From Hyphodiscus hymeniophilus (Eukaryota; Ascomycota; Leotiomycetes; Helotiales; Hyphodiscaceae), in assembly GCA_016508695.1 (NCBI GenBank), contig VNKQ01000008.1, forward strand, positions 1,674,001 to 1,738,000: 64,000 bases of DNA, given 5' to 3'. The notes under the pieces were generated by a model that was given only the letters and a program-made list of their open reading frames with translations, was not told where the DNA came from and did no database searches. Both the position numbers and the translations under genes were made by a program. Position 1 is the stretch's first letter. Every line of letters starts with the position of its first letter. Of this stretch, positions 1-11,358 are shown piece by piece.

Positions 1-1227
1 ACATGCTGATTTGAGTATGGTTGCTGCCGATCCAAGTTTTCGTCTTCAACATTGGACCATGGGGACATAATGTTGTCAGCTATCAAGGAACCTGGGAACA
101 CCCCGTTTGTGCCTCGATCTCCGTCTGACATGCCTCGACATGCTTCACGAGGTCTTTTCATGAGTATCTCTTTCGACGCTAGGCCACAAGACGGGCAGCA
201 GACAACAGCAGGCCAATTGAAACCGAAATTATGCCAACAGCATCCCAGCAACCAAGACAGAACTTGCTTTTTCAACGTTGCACTGACACAATCTGCATAT
301 CGAACTGTCAAACGCATACTGGCCACTTGATCGCCATATACTGACCGGTGTAGATAACGTTGCGCTGTATTAATGACGCACAATGCACTGGTGAGGCACC
401 TCACATCAACTGAATCTGTATAGAGGAGGCACAGTAGAATTCTGTCAATGCAGAACGACCCCAAGCAAGGATGGTACATCGACTGAACGACAGAAATGAA
501 CTAAGGTGGGTGTTTAGGTGAGAGATGTATGAAGAAGAAGGATTCCTGTAGGAACGTTCCCGTTATATACACCCCTAGTCGTACCGTCCTTCCCCTAACG
601 AACAGCAGATATCTGAACAAGCTTTTGCCAAGCATTAGGCTTACGGATAATTAATGGCACAGCACTAGCAAGTGGGAAACCCTTACTGGGTTCGATTTGC
701 CTAATGAAGTACTGGATGTAGCACGGATGTTTGCGCTGATTGGCTTCCAGTTGTTGTTGTTTACCTGATCAATCGAAGCGCGAGAGATCCCTACTAGTCC
801 TGTGTGATTACTTATGGGCGGTGTATGTGCTCGCTAGTAGCGCCCGAGACTTACTTAATTAAGCGTACAGATCAAACTACTTCCCAAATGTGCGGTACCC
901 TTTTGTAGGGAAGCTGGCACATCAGATTATTTCCGAGCAAAAAGCATGTTAAAGCTTGTTACAGCTGATTGAAGCTTAACCTAGTTCTCTGCCGCCCTGA
1001 CGTCACTAACTTCTATAGCATCGCATTAAGCAGGCTGGCCAATGGCTGGAGAAGACAAGATCACTCTCCAGGAAATGAAGACAAACCGCTCAGATACAAG
1101 TACTTAGCTTAGAGCAGCTTCGAGTGTACTTTTTTCTCCTCATCTTAAGCCACGAACTTTTCAAATCAACTATATCTCAGCAACAACTCATTCCTGTTCT
1201 CAGAAACATTTCAATCCTGCAACAAAA
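1..1227. other. Gene-free left flank
   Basis: No coding sequence could be supported. The longest open frame (52-330, plus, 92 codons) has no recognisable motif and no codon pattern like a real gene. The final 200 bases are the likely promoter and 5' leader of the secreted-protein gene that begins at 1228. Confidence 0.5.
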
Positions 1228-1748
1228 ATGTACGGCATTCTTGCAGCTGTTGCGTTCGTTCTGGCGGCTCTGGCACAAGTAGTGAAAGCTGGTGTCGATG
1301 GACGCGCACCCAGTCTTGGGAGTGTGTTTACTGCTCATGGCTATGAGATTGCCGGCGGAGTCGCCAAGAAGCGAGCCAGAGTTGATGGAAACAATGTTCT
1401 TCTGAAGGATGACAATGGTACAGTCATTCTGGTCACAAGCAGCAAGTTCAGTATAGCTTACTGTAATTTACAGGCCGAAGCGTCAACATCACGGATTCGC
1501 AACTAGCTACAGCAGTCAGCGCTCATGGTAGTAATTCTCTGAAGAGGCACTCAGCAAACCCTGCCTTCTTGAGGAGACATAAGCGTACACCGGTCGAGAT
1601 AGATCCTAGAGGAGCAGCTTGTACAGGAGAGTGTGACGGGCTTGATGGGGACAGCCCTTGCTATAGCGACGGTGATGGATCAAACTGCTTCTGTATGTAC
1701 GCCTCTGGACCACATGGTACTGGAGGATTCTACTACTGCATTAGTTAA
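1228..1748 (+). CDS. Small secreted cysteine-rich protein precursor
   Basis: Two exons are inferred, 1228-1417 and 1474-1748, joined across a 56 nt intron (donor GTACAG, branch-like GCTTACT, acceptor ACAG). This restores one 154-residue frame. Residues 1-21 form a clear signal peptide (hydrophobic core, ending VVKA). A central pro-region has no cysteine and ends in a dibasic RRHKR stretch that looks like a Kex2 site. All six cysteines lie in the last ~45 residues with spacing C-x3-C-x8-C-x8-C-x1-C-x14-C, in a glycine- and aspartate-rich context. The layout (signal, pro-region, Kex2 site, disulfide-rich tail) is that of secreted fungal effectors or antimicrobial peptides. No family is recognised, and function is unknown. 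The ATG at 1228 follows a CAACAAAA context favourable for fungal initiation. Confidence 0.7.
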
Positions 1749-2459
1749 GGATGGATGGGATGGTTGCTGTTCTTGGGATTTACGTTCTACAACAGAGACC
1801 GGCCATTCAGATACGGAGAGTGAGTAAGTTGCGCAAGTACAAATGATTGGCGGAGATGCGGAGCAGGGATAGGAGGGTTAGAACATATTCAACATATGAA
1901 GTGGTTGCGGACTTTTAAGGAACAGGTTACAATATTTCATTTCCTTGCTCATTGTCAAATTACGTAGCTATGTAGTCACTGTCACTTCTGTGAGCATTTT
2001 CACTTATCGAAAAGCACTTTCACAAAGCAGTCGTACTGTTCATTACTTTGTGTATCCTGAAATAACTACATCTGCTTTTTTGGAACCTCAGATACAACAA
2101 CACATCCTATTCTGAGTGTCATGCTCGATCGAGCAGCGGTATCCTGATCGAGGAAAAACCAATGGTGCAGAACGGCTGACGCTAATCAAATTAATTAGCG
2201 CCCTTCCTGCAAGCCAGAGGCATTTCAAGAAGCTTGTTGAACCCTGACAAACTTTTAGCAAGATTTATGGGCCAATTACTAGTTTTACCTGGCCAATACA
2301 GCGGGTTCGATGATAGGCACCGCTTTAATCCCTAAGTCTGCTATACATATATTGTCTGACCCTCTTCATAAACAAGCCATCAGATCGGATCAGAGTACAG
2401 CCTATAGACGAAAGCTGTCTTCTCACGCAATCCGTTTTGTTTTCGAGCAGCAACTAGAA
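1749..2459. other. Intergenic, no feature seen
   Basis: This is the spacer between the secreted-protein gene and the first sulfotransferase-like gene. An open frame enters from 2310 in the same frame as the next gene, but the ATG at 2460 matches the start of the downstream paralogue better. Nothing else is recognisable. Confidence 0.4.
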
Positions 2460-3307
2460 ATGAGGAATTTAAAGCCTGCCCCTACAATGCAGATCCTAGT
2501 ACTTGGGATGGTGCGAACTGGCACTACTTGTATGCCCTTTGTGATTCTTGCAGCTTTTCAAAACTGACAGAGATCATAGCTCTCAGACATGCACTCGATG
2601 AATTAGGTTATCCCCGAGCTTACTACTGGGACATCATGGCACACGGAGGCCATGGCGAAATCTGGACGGGATTCCTCGACCAGAAATACAATCGTAATAC
2701 TCAAATCAGCAAAGAAGATTTCGAGGGGGTTTTGGATGGTTATACAAACGCCGCAGATTGGCCGGTGTCGCTGTTCTCCGAGGACTTGATCCAGGCATAC
2801 CCTGATGCTAAGGTCATTTTGACCGTGCGCGATAGCCCGAGTATCTGGCACAAGTCGGTTTGCGATACCATATGGTTCTACCAACGATGGAAGCACCAAC
2901 CACGAGGTCTCCGGGAAAGGTGGCTGAGTTACACACAGAGCACTGGAAATGTATTCGACAAATTCTACTCTATCCTTTTCACGAGAACACCATTCGGGGA
3001 CTTTGAAAACCTTGGCGAACAATGGTATCTGGATCACAACCAAATGATCCGTGATCTCGTACCAGCAGAGAGATTACTTGAGTATAACGCAAAGCAAGGA
3101 TGGAAGCCGCTTTGCGAGTTTCTTGGAAAGGAAATCCCTGAGACTGAGTATCCGCGCGTCAATGAGACTCAAGCTTTTCGCAAAACAGTTGATCTCAAGT
3201 GGAAGCGTCATTACGCCAAGAAGTGTTCGGCATTCTTCCAAGCTTTTTCAATTCATATGCTGCTGTTAGCTGGAGTCCTGGGAGTTATTCACTATGCAAG
3301 TAATTAG
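2460..3307 (+). CDS. Sulfotransferase-like P-loop protein (Sulfotransfer_4 type), copy 1
   Basis: Exons 2460-2529 and 2580-3307 (50 nt intron, GTATGC...CATAG) give 265 residues. The N-terminus reads ILVLGMVRTGTT and continues after the intron as SLRHALDELGYP. This is the P-loop hallmark of the fungal sulfotransferase-like family, often mislabelled NAD-dependent epimerase. Further family signatures are VILTVRD (a 3'-phosphate-binding-type segment) near residue 110 and LLEYNAKQGWKPLCEFLG near residue 200. The last ~22 residues form one hydrophobic helix, so the protein is probably tail-anchored in a membrane. The next gene (5729-6621) is a paralogue with the intron at the same codon (RTGTT^S). 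The acceptor substrate is unknown. ATG 2487 is an alternative start. Confidence 0.85.
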
Positions 3308-4794
3308 CAAAGACGAGTAGTCATATGACCATATTCTATGGTCATGATTTCCTCACATCAAGCAGTCAAGATGTCCGTGAATCAGTCAGACACAGGAGCA
3401 GGTAAACTGGCAGGGTCTGGAATAATTGGTGGTTTCGAGTCAGTTCAGCTTGTAGAAGAAACACTTACCCAGTTTTCACACGGTGTTCACCTCAGTGAAA
3501 ATGACACTCTTGGATCCGCTGTGGGTCGTCGCCACTGTGCTTCAATTCTTCATCATCTGCTGCAGCGTGGTAGACTGACTGTACCGGGGGTCGGCCATGA
3601 GAGGAGACTTCGACGAACCAAGACCCATGATTGTCACCTCGTCTGACACGCTACATCGGTTACCAATCTCTGTACTACGGAGATACAGCGCTTAAGTAAA
3701 GTAATAGCACAAGCACTGGCACCTAGTTCTCATCCGATGAGGCAGGGTATTTGATAAGAATGACAGTGTTGCTTTGATCTGTGCTTCCCAGTCAGGAAAA
3801 GTGAACAGTACGCAGGAGACTGCCCTTGCTAGAGCTATTACTTTACTTAATCGCTGTACCTCCGTACAAGTAAGGCACAATGCAGATCCGGGCTCTAAAG
3901 TATCGGGCCGGCCGGCTGGCGCTTTCACTTCGCTTTCGTTCTCTTTACAGCAGGGCGCTTGCTCACTTCCCCACGTTTGCTTTCCCCTGTCCAGGCCACA
4001 AGATCGAGCCCGTGCCATGCATCCTGCTGTCCCAGACTCTTTTAGCGTCGGTTATAACGGCGGACGAGGAAGGAAGGTGGGTCGCTGCTGTTGATCAGTA
4101 TCAACGTAGTTTGGATGGGCAGAATGATCTGGTTGACTGGAAACAGCAAATGATTGCGCATCACATACGGCAAAGTCTCAATGATCGGCAGCTGTGACGT
4201 AGATGCCATCCAGATCCGCCTCCGTATATATCTATTGGCTGACTTACGAGTGCGGTAGCGTCTAGCCGTCGCGCGACCTGCCTTGTCGTTATATTATCTT
4301 ATCTTTGTGACGATCTTGGAGATTTCGACCCATAGTGCGGGGAAAAAGATGGCTAACCTGTAGCCGATTCAGGATTGGAAGAACATGATCGTGGCGAGGT
4401 CAACGTAATCATCCTCGATTGGGGCAGAGGGAACTATTACCAGCCTGATACTGAACAAGCGAGAGCAGTGAGTCGATCCAGCATCAGGGTTCGGTCTGAC
4501 CGACATGTCAAGCTCGAACACGATCCTTACTTTGGCTTGGTTGTGCAGAGCATGAGCAAAAATAGTTGGAGAGGAATCACTAGCGAATTGCAGCGCATTG
4601 ACGACTTCAGCAGAATCATGAGCGTCGATCACTACAACCTCGCTAAGAGCGCTCAATTCATTGATTGGCAACTGATATAATCTCTAATATGGCGGCCTTG
4701 GTTCTTCCAGGGTACGAGATTTCAGTAGAGGAAACCAATTGATCTGACTTACATACTTGTACAGCCTCTGGTGTATAGCTTTCTGGTATATTCT
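3308..4794. other. Intergenic, no supported gene
   Basis: Several overlapping open frames of about 100 codons exist on both strands (3338-3646, 3692-4197, 4369-4680), but none has a recognisable domain, a splice-supported extension or a homologous neighbour. A short stretch encoded at ~4390-4470 faintly resembles a lipase segment; it was not accepted. Confidence 0.4.
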
Positions 4795-5640
4795 AGATAT
4801 TACCTTCGGAACTTGTTGAAGTATTAATAATTAAGCTACCCATTTTGATCGACTTATCAAAAAGGTACTTAAAACGATGACTAAAGAAATAGGAAGATTA
4901 CAATATTTTAAATTACTTTATTTAATTAGTTTATTTTGGTATATCTTAATAAAAAGACATCAAAAGTTAACTTTATCTAATTTACTAAAAACGGTGTATA
5001 ATCTTTTACTAGTTATAAGTACTTCGCATAATTTAAGATTCAAATAATATTTGCAGCTTCTTACTTTATTAAGAGCCTGCTTCCTTTTTCTTAAGTAGGT
5101 TTATTTCGATCCTCAAAATCAAAAAAGAAACGATCTACTTATTAAGCAATAAGAATACAACAAATTGAAGAGAGAAGCAAAACCTATTATTGTTACATAA
5201 TATAACGTTAAGTCTTTATTACTAATATTGTGTTATTAATTTTTAGTGTGATTTCGACCTTTTAGTCGGGACTATAAGAACTTATAACGCAAACTAGTAA
5301 CTACGTTTTTTTCTTTTCCTCTTTTGCGCACTTTAATAATTTATCATTTTATAATTATTTTATAACAAAAATAAAAAATATCGAAAAACGACAATTTATA
5401 TACTTTAAGTACTTAATAATACAAATAATAAAAAGTTTATTTTATCAAGAAAGTTAAAAGGGGAAAACAAATTTTTTTTTAGCGTATCTTAAGGCACAAG
5501 ATACAAGAGATTAACAATTAGTAATAATTTAAGTATTCTTGTGCAACAAGATTGCTAATGAAGCAGGCCCTAAGTTAAAAGAAAAGAAGAAGGATATTCA
5601 AATGCAAGGAGGTAAGCATACAATTTACTTTAACAAGTCT
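4795..5640. repeat. AT-rich island, probable RIP-degraded repeat relic
   Basis: Base composition switches abruptly to mostly A and T, rich in TA dinucleotides, with no open frame. It then switches back just before the second sulfotransferase-like gene. This is the same texture as the large island at 49.4-60.9 kb, so it is probably a short remnant of a repeat mutated by RIP. No terminal repeats or coding remnants could be recognised, so the element class is unknown. Confidence 0.55.
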
Positions 5641-5728
5641 GGATTCCAATATCCTGTGCGTTGACCCATGATCCAACACATAATCTTTTTGCAAATCGAA
5701 TCTCGGTACTCTAATCAACACCAACACA

Positions 5729-6621
5729 ATGGAAAAAGACGGTGTTCAGATCTTACTTCTTGGGCTACCCCGAACTGGTACTACATGTAAGAAAGACTCA
5801 TCCGATTTCTTATTGACATATGCTCTTACTCGAAATATTCCGGCCGTTGTTTACTGATACACAATGGCGCAGCGATTCGCCGTGCGCTCGCCGAACTCGG
5901 ATATCCTAAGACCTACTGTTGGGATTTTATGTGTCGTGGTGGAGGGCGCGAAATTCGCTTTTGGGCGCAACTGTTTGAGCGGAAGTTCAGCGACGGTAGC
6001 CCTGTCTCTAAGACCGACCTCGATGGCGCCCTTCGAGGCTATGACGCTGTAGCAGATTTTCAGGCTGCTTTCCTGCCTGATGAGCTGCTCCAGGCGTATC
6101 CCCATGCTAAGGTCATCCTTACTGTTCGTGACAGTGTGGATGCGTGGCATAACTCGTTTGAGAAAACAATATGGGGTTTCCAGCAACGTAGATATCTGCC
6201 TCAAGGTCTTGTCCAACGGTTTTGGGCCTGGACAATGCCAAGAAATGCCTACAACGAATTATTCGACGTCTTGTTTGCCTATACTCCAATGGGAAATTTT
6301 CCTACAGAAGGGAGAGGCTGGTATCTGGAACATAATAAGAAGATCTGTACGACTGTACCACGGGAGAGACTACTCGAGTTCAATGCGAAAGAAGGATGGG
6401 AGCCTTTGTGCAGCTTTCTTGGCAAAGACGTTCCATCTATAGAGTACCCAAGAGCGAATACCTCAGCAGAGTATACACAGGCCGCCGAATCCAAGTTTTT
6501 GGCCTACTATAGGAAAAGATATCAAGATTTCTGGGGATGGTTCTCAATGGCAATGCTTATTTTTTCTATCATATTGGGACTTCTTAGCCTCTGGGGCCGT
6601 GTATCTGGGGGACAACGTTGA
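5729..6621 (+). CDS. Sulfotransferase-like P-loop protein (Sulfotransfer_4 type), copy 2
   Basis: Exons 5729-5786 and 5873-6621 (86 nt intron, GTAAGA...GCGCAG) give 268 residues. The start reads ILLLGLPRTGTT and continues SIRRALAELGYP, the canonical P-loop of this family. VILTVRDSVDAWHNS, LLEFNAKEGWEPLCSFLGKDVP and EYPRAN match copy 1 at the same relative positions. A C-terminal hydrophobic helix (~20 residues) again suggests a tail anchor. Copy 2 has the more typical LPRTGTT loop where copy 1 has MVRTGTT. Shared intron position and parallel orientation indicate tandem duplication, with an AT-rich repeat relic now between the copies. The substrate cannot be told from sequence. Confidence 0.88.
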
Positions 6622-9600
6622 TCTAGACTGTTGAAACCGAGGTAAGCATGGATGGGACCACTTAGTTATACAGAAGATGAGATTAAACTGACTTCATATT
6701 GCAACATGTGTGACGACGTAGAAAAGGCTTAGGCACTAAGTAGAAGCATGTAGGAGAGCGTCTCATGTGACTTGTATTGAACCTCTATGCTTGTCGGTAG
6801 TAAACCAAGAATATAAAATTCATACCCTTGACAGAGAGCGAGAGAGGGATCTTCTTCTCTGTAATGGTTTCAGAATGGTTCGCCAAACCCATCCCCTTAA
6901 TTCCTCTGCCGAAAACACCCTATTTCGATCAAGCATATTCTGGTAATTATACCAACTGCATCTCTGGAAGGTCTATTTACATAGACTTCCCGACCAGATG
7001 CTCCGATAGTATTGCTTAAATCTTATGACAGCCTAAGGGTAATGGATGGGAGTAGACCTCTGGACAACCAAGCCAAATTCCGCCCACAATATCGCTAGGT
7101 CCTTTGAGAACTATTGGTTGAAGAGTTTGTTTCTTGAACTGAATCGTCTCTTTAAAGTCTTTGTGAGCTGCAGAATTTTCTTCCATGATTAAGCAGATGC
7201 ACTTTCTTAGTGAAGATGTAACCATGCCTACAGGAGCCGCACAAGATTTCTGAGGAGGGGAATCAATGTGGAGTTCGGTATGTGTGTCGGATTCATACCC
7301 ATACCATCTCAAATCTGCCAAGCCACCTAGCCCAGAGGCATCAGGATATCAAGGCTCAGGCTCGGAATGCTACTCTCGCTGATTACGCCACGTTGCAGCT
7401 GAGCTGACCCTCCAAGACCGACTTTAATAATAGGCCAGAGGATGCAATTCCAGCTATTCAGGGCCTTGCTATCCAGGCGGGATTTGCGTCTCGCGAGTGT
7501 GGATTCTACCTCTTATGCTGAGGCCCTTTTGGAGGATAAAAGGGCTTTGCGGGCTATCGTATGGTCCGTCCCACTCATAGCAGACCCCTACTTCGCTCTT
7601 TAAAGGTTAATTTCTAGGAGTTTGAGTTCGGTAAGATCAGACCGCAAGTCAGTGTCTCTGCCTCAAGTATCGATTCCAGCTTTTTTTTTCTTTGTACGCT
7701 GGTCTTCGAATGATAATGTCTTACAGAGCAACTGAAAACATGACTGTGCTGCTCCACAACTCACCACCTGGGAGTATCAGGACCTGGTAGGTATTCACCA
7801 ACCTCTATTGCCAAGTCTTGAACTGCCTAGTGCTGGGTCAAGGGTCATATTTGCACGCTGCTTCAACTTTTGCTTCTAGAATAGACCATGAATACACTAA
7901 TTCCAGAGGAATTAGATGCAGCATTCATGTCTATGGTCTGGTAATAGCGGCCTATTGATTCTTTCCTCTGAGTAGCGACTAAGGTGTCCGCTCAGAGGCC
8001 AAATGCTATGCTCAGCTGTCATGCTTTGGTTTCTTAGAATTGAAAATAAACCCCTCTATCATACAATATTCCACTTAGAGCATAGATGAAGGAGGATATC
8101 GGATGCCCCTCTGCAAACTCCTTCACCTAAGTTTGTGGGGCTATCGTATTATCTCTGCTTATGATCTTCATGCTTCAGTCCGTCATTTATATTCAAGCTT
8201 GCTAGTCAGGCGGACTTCTCTCTAATATTTCAATCCAATCCAAGACAGATTTAGTCGTCAAACATAATAGTGCCGTGTCCCGCCCACAAAGCACATCTGA
8301 TCACCCATCAGTCAGTGACAAAATGGGTGCCAAAGACAATAAAATGGTGTGCTCCTGCTACAGCTCAGAACAACTTCATTCTGGGAGTAGGCGGTACAAA
8401 TGTCCTCTCCGCAAAATCTGCCAGCAACTCTCCGATGCTATGACGCTTCTAAGTTTGTGGTAAACCAGACTAGGTAGTGTCTTGCATTACTCTCAAGCAG
8501 CACGTCGAATATAAGGATCACTAACGGTTGGTTGCGTAAGCCTTTAGCTCTGGGCCGGTTCTTGGGGGAAAAGAGAAAACCCTCTCGGTGAAGCCAACAT
8601 GGGAGGTAGTTGTATACTGCGTATCGCTTCGTTGGCCAACATCATCACCACTATACAGATACGAGGGAAATCGACATCTAAGGAGGAGGGTAGACTAATG
8701 GGCGTCGATATATAATTCTTCTTATCTCCCATCTCCTCCACCTTCCTTATTCTCCCTTATTCTCTCCAACCATTATCTCACATTGTCCACCGACTTTATT
8801 CCAGTACCCAGTTTCCTTGAGGTCCAACAATAAAGCCCGATTTCGCGTCGTTTATCGACTACAGCTTTTACTTGCTACAACTTGCATTCCTTAGACTATT
8901 GCAGGTATAAGATACAAGGCTTCTCGCGAGGGCGTGATCGCCTTAAAGTGGTAGAAAGCAAAAGCTCACAAAATATTAACTACTTACTTAAGCACGCCAA
9001 GTAAAGTAAGAGTATTCCTCCCCTCCGGCTTAGACCACGAATCATCGTCTAATGCCGAGCTTATGTCTTGGTGTAACAATGAAGAACAGTAACCCGGTCA
9101 TGAATTTTCAAATGGATGATATATATAGCATTGAGGATAATGTAGACAAAGAATTGCACCTGAAACTAAGTCAGAGATAAAGGCGCATTCATTAGCGAAC
9201 GGGCCGAGAAAACTTGCCTCCTTATTAAGACAACTTGCCTCGTCCTACGCATAGGTGTAGATCTAAGAAGCTTCCCTTACCACACATTTTACTGTTTATA
9301 AGTAATACCCAGGGCCTCTGTATAGAGATCAGTGTAAAGAAGCGAGCCTAATAGACGCACTATAGCCCGAAGAAGCTGTCTTAGCTGGAAGTCACGTCGT
9401 TGGAGCCCGTCACTTTATCAAAAGAAATAACATCGAATTAGTATTACGGCACCCATTTCAGAACCCTTCGACGTCTAGCTGAGACTCGCTTATCAATATT
9501 TTGAAATCACGTGAGTAGAATCCACTCAATCCTTATAAAATCACCAAGAGAAAGATTGGTAGAGAATTAGTCATATGTCTAAATTGACGTTCCCATCCAT

Positions 9601-9701
9601 ACTGCAATATGAATGAAGTTCTGCAGATATAAGATTAGGTTCACTGGATAGACAGACCGTCCCTAGCGTGCTCATCTCGACGAAGCAGAGTATATCCAGA
9701 A
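6622..9701. other. Long gene-poor stretch
   Basis: About 3 kb without a gene I can support. The minus frame 7016-7321 (about 100 codons) and a plus-strand stretch with several in-frame stops at 7340-7680 have some coding-like composition. They match nothing I know and could be fragments of decayed genes. The remainder shows many stops in all frames. The right end is the 3' side of the minus-strand permease. Confidence 0.4.
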
Positions 9702-11358
9702 TTATTCGACAAGAGCCTGCAGATGCTCCGTTGTACCCATAGTACTAGTATCATAGCCCTTGGACTCAAGGTAAGCCTTGAACTTGTTGTCTTCCTCCTC
9801 GATGAAATTCTGGTCGATCTTGGGAAGACACGTTATCGCGATGATGGCGCTAAGGAAACACATGCCCGAGGAGAAGTAAAAGGGAATTTGCCCTTGACGA
9901 ATAGTGCTGCTGCCTCCGTCTGCAATTAGGTAGGGGAAGATATAGTTTCCGGCGAAACCACCGAGCTTTCCGAATGCGGCGGCGATGCCGTAGTATTGCC
10001 CACGCACAGATGTGGAACTGGTCTTGGATGCGATAAGACCGATGTTATTGCCGGGGCCAATTTCGCCCAAGGCTAGAAAGATACTGCTTTCTGTTAGCTG
10101 CGGAACGTAATATGCATCTTGTTGGTGAATTTACCCATAGATGACGACGAAGCCGGCAACGTGTGCATTGGTGTCAAGGTATTTGTAAATGCCAGTCATG
10201 ATAAATCCAATGGTACCTTGGAGAGTGACACCCACAATCAAGGAGTATTTCGGTCCGATCCAGTCGCTAATAAAAGCACCTATGAAAGATCCTGGACAGT
10301 AGAATGCATTGATGAGGGTTGACCAGCCCAATATTATCCAAAGCGGCGTGGTGGCGTTGCCAGAGGGGTTGAGGATCAAGTCCAACCACGCAGACGAGTA
10401 GAGACTGAATGAATAGGTCAACATATCATAGATGAACCAGATAACCGATACAGTGAGCAGTCGGAACCAGTAGTATCGGATAATCAGCAGGTAGGGGTAC
10501 TTGTTCATCTTGTTGCGGCGGTATTCGACGGGCTCCTTTAGCTTAGTTCGCATAATGAGCATGCATATGGGTAAGACGGCACCAATTCCGAGCGATATAC
10601 GCCATGCTGCTCTCAAGTGTTTTTGAGTGGTAGCTAGAACGACAATCATGGGAACCAGGGTTCCAGCGACGAAGCCAATATCCAGTTGAAAGTTGGTCGC
10701 GAAGATAAACCATCTGTTACGCGTGCCAGCTTTGAGCTCGGCCGTTGCTTCAGAAGCAGCCACACTGCCGGCGGGATATTCTCCTCCAATTCCAATGCCG
10801 ACAAGCACACGGTATGCGGTCAGAGCAGCGACCATACCATCCAGGGTTCCGCCGCCGTAAGCACCAGCAGACAAAGCAGCGAAGATGATCATGATGGTTG
10901 TCGAGACCAAGAGGGAGTTCTTCCGGGACCAGTAATCACTGAGGAAACCAAAGCCAATCTGACCAACAACGGTACCGACAAAAGTGAGGGAAACGATGTT
11001 TCGGCGGGCATTGGAGTTGGAGAATGCATCACCATAGATAGTCTCGAGGATGGTGGTAGCAGATCCGATGACCTGTTAAAAGCTGGGTAAGCATACATTC
11101 AGAGGTCTTTGAGAGGTCAAAGTCATTGTGAGGTTTGGGGGGCCGGTGAGGAGAGTGAAGGGTGGGGGAACGAGGGGCATCGGTTTTTCTTACACTTTGA
11201 AGATATCCATCGGAGAACAAACCAGCACCACAAGCAAATACGGGCCAGATTCGCGACCAGAAAGAGGTAGGAAGTTCCGCGACAGAAACGTCATTCCTGT
11301 CGACGTAGTCGTCACTCTGGACTTCCCCAGGGGAATAGGTATTGTCTTTCTCCATCAT
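9702..11358 (-). CDS. MFS permease, glycerophosphodiester/phosphate:H+ symporter type (GIT1-like)
   Basis: Minus-strand exons 11358-11204+10 (that is 11358-11194), 11072-10135 and 10083-9702 give 494 residues. Introns are GTAAGA...AACAG (121 nt) and GTAAAT...GCAG (51 nt). The family signature GIGIGGEYPAGSVAASEA followed by ELKAGTRNRWFIF is characteristic of the GIT1 glycerophosphoinositol permease branch of the phosphate:H+ symporters. GEIGPGNNIGLIASKTS and GKLGGFAGNY near residue 380 are also typical. About 12 hydrophobic segments are visible, with an acidic N-terminus. It probably imports glycerophosphodiesters or phosphate at the plasma membrane. It is intact and stands between a gene-poor region and the metabolic cluster, so cluster membership is uncertain. 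Confidence 0.88.

Noticed and set aside
1451..1473. A 23 nt intron in the secreted-protein gene (GTATAG...ACAG)
   Set aside because: It also restores the frame but is far below the usual minimum intron length; the 56 nt intron with the same acceptor is more plausible.
4375..4680. Plus frame with NVIILDWGRGNYYQP, faintly like the strand before the nucleophile in animal-type lipases
   Set aside because: Only ~25 residues are similar, there is no GxSxG motif or second exon, and the opposite strand is equally open.
7016..7321. Minus-strand open frame of 101 codons with somewhat coding-like composition
   Set aside because: No recognisable motif, no supportable extension by splicing and no neighbour in context; kept only as a remark in the gap entry.
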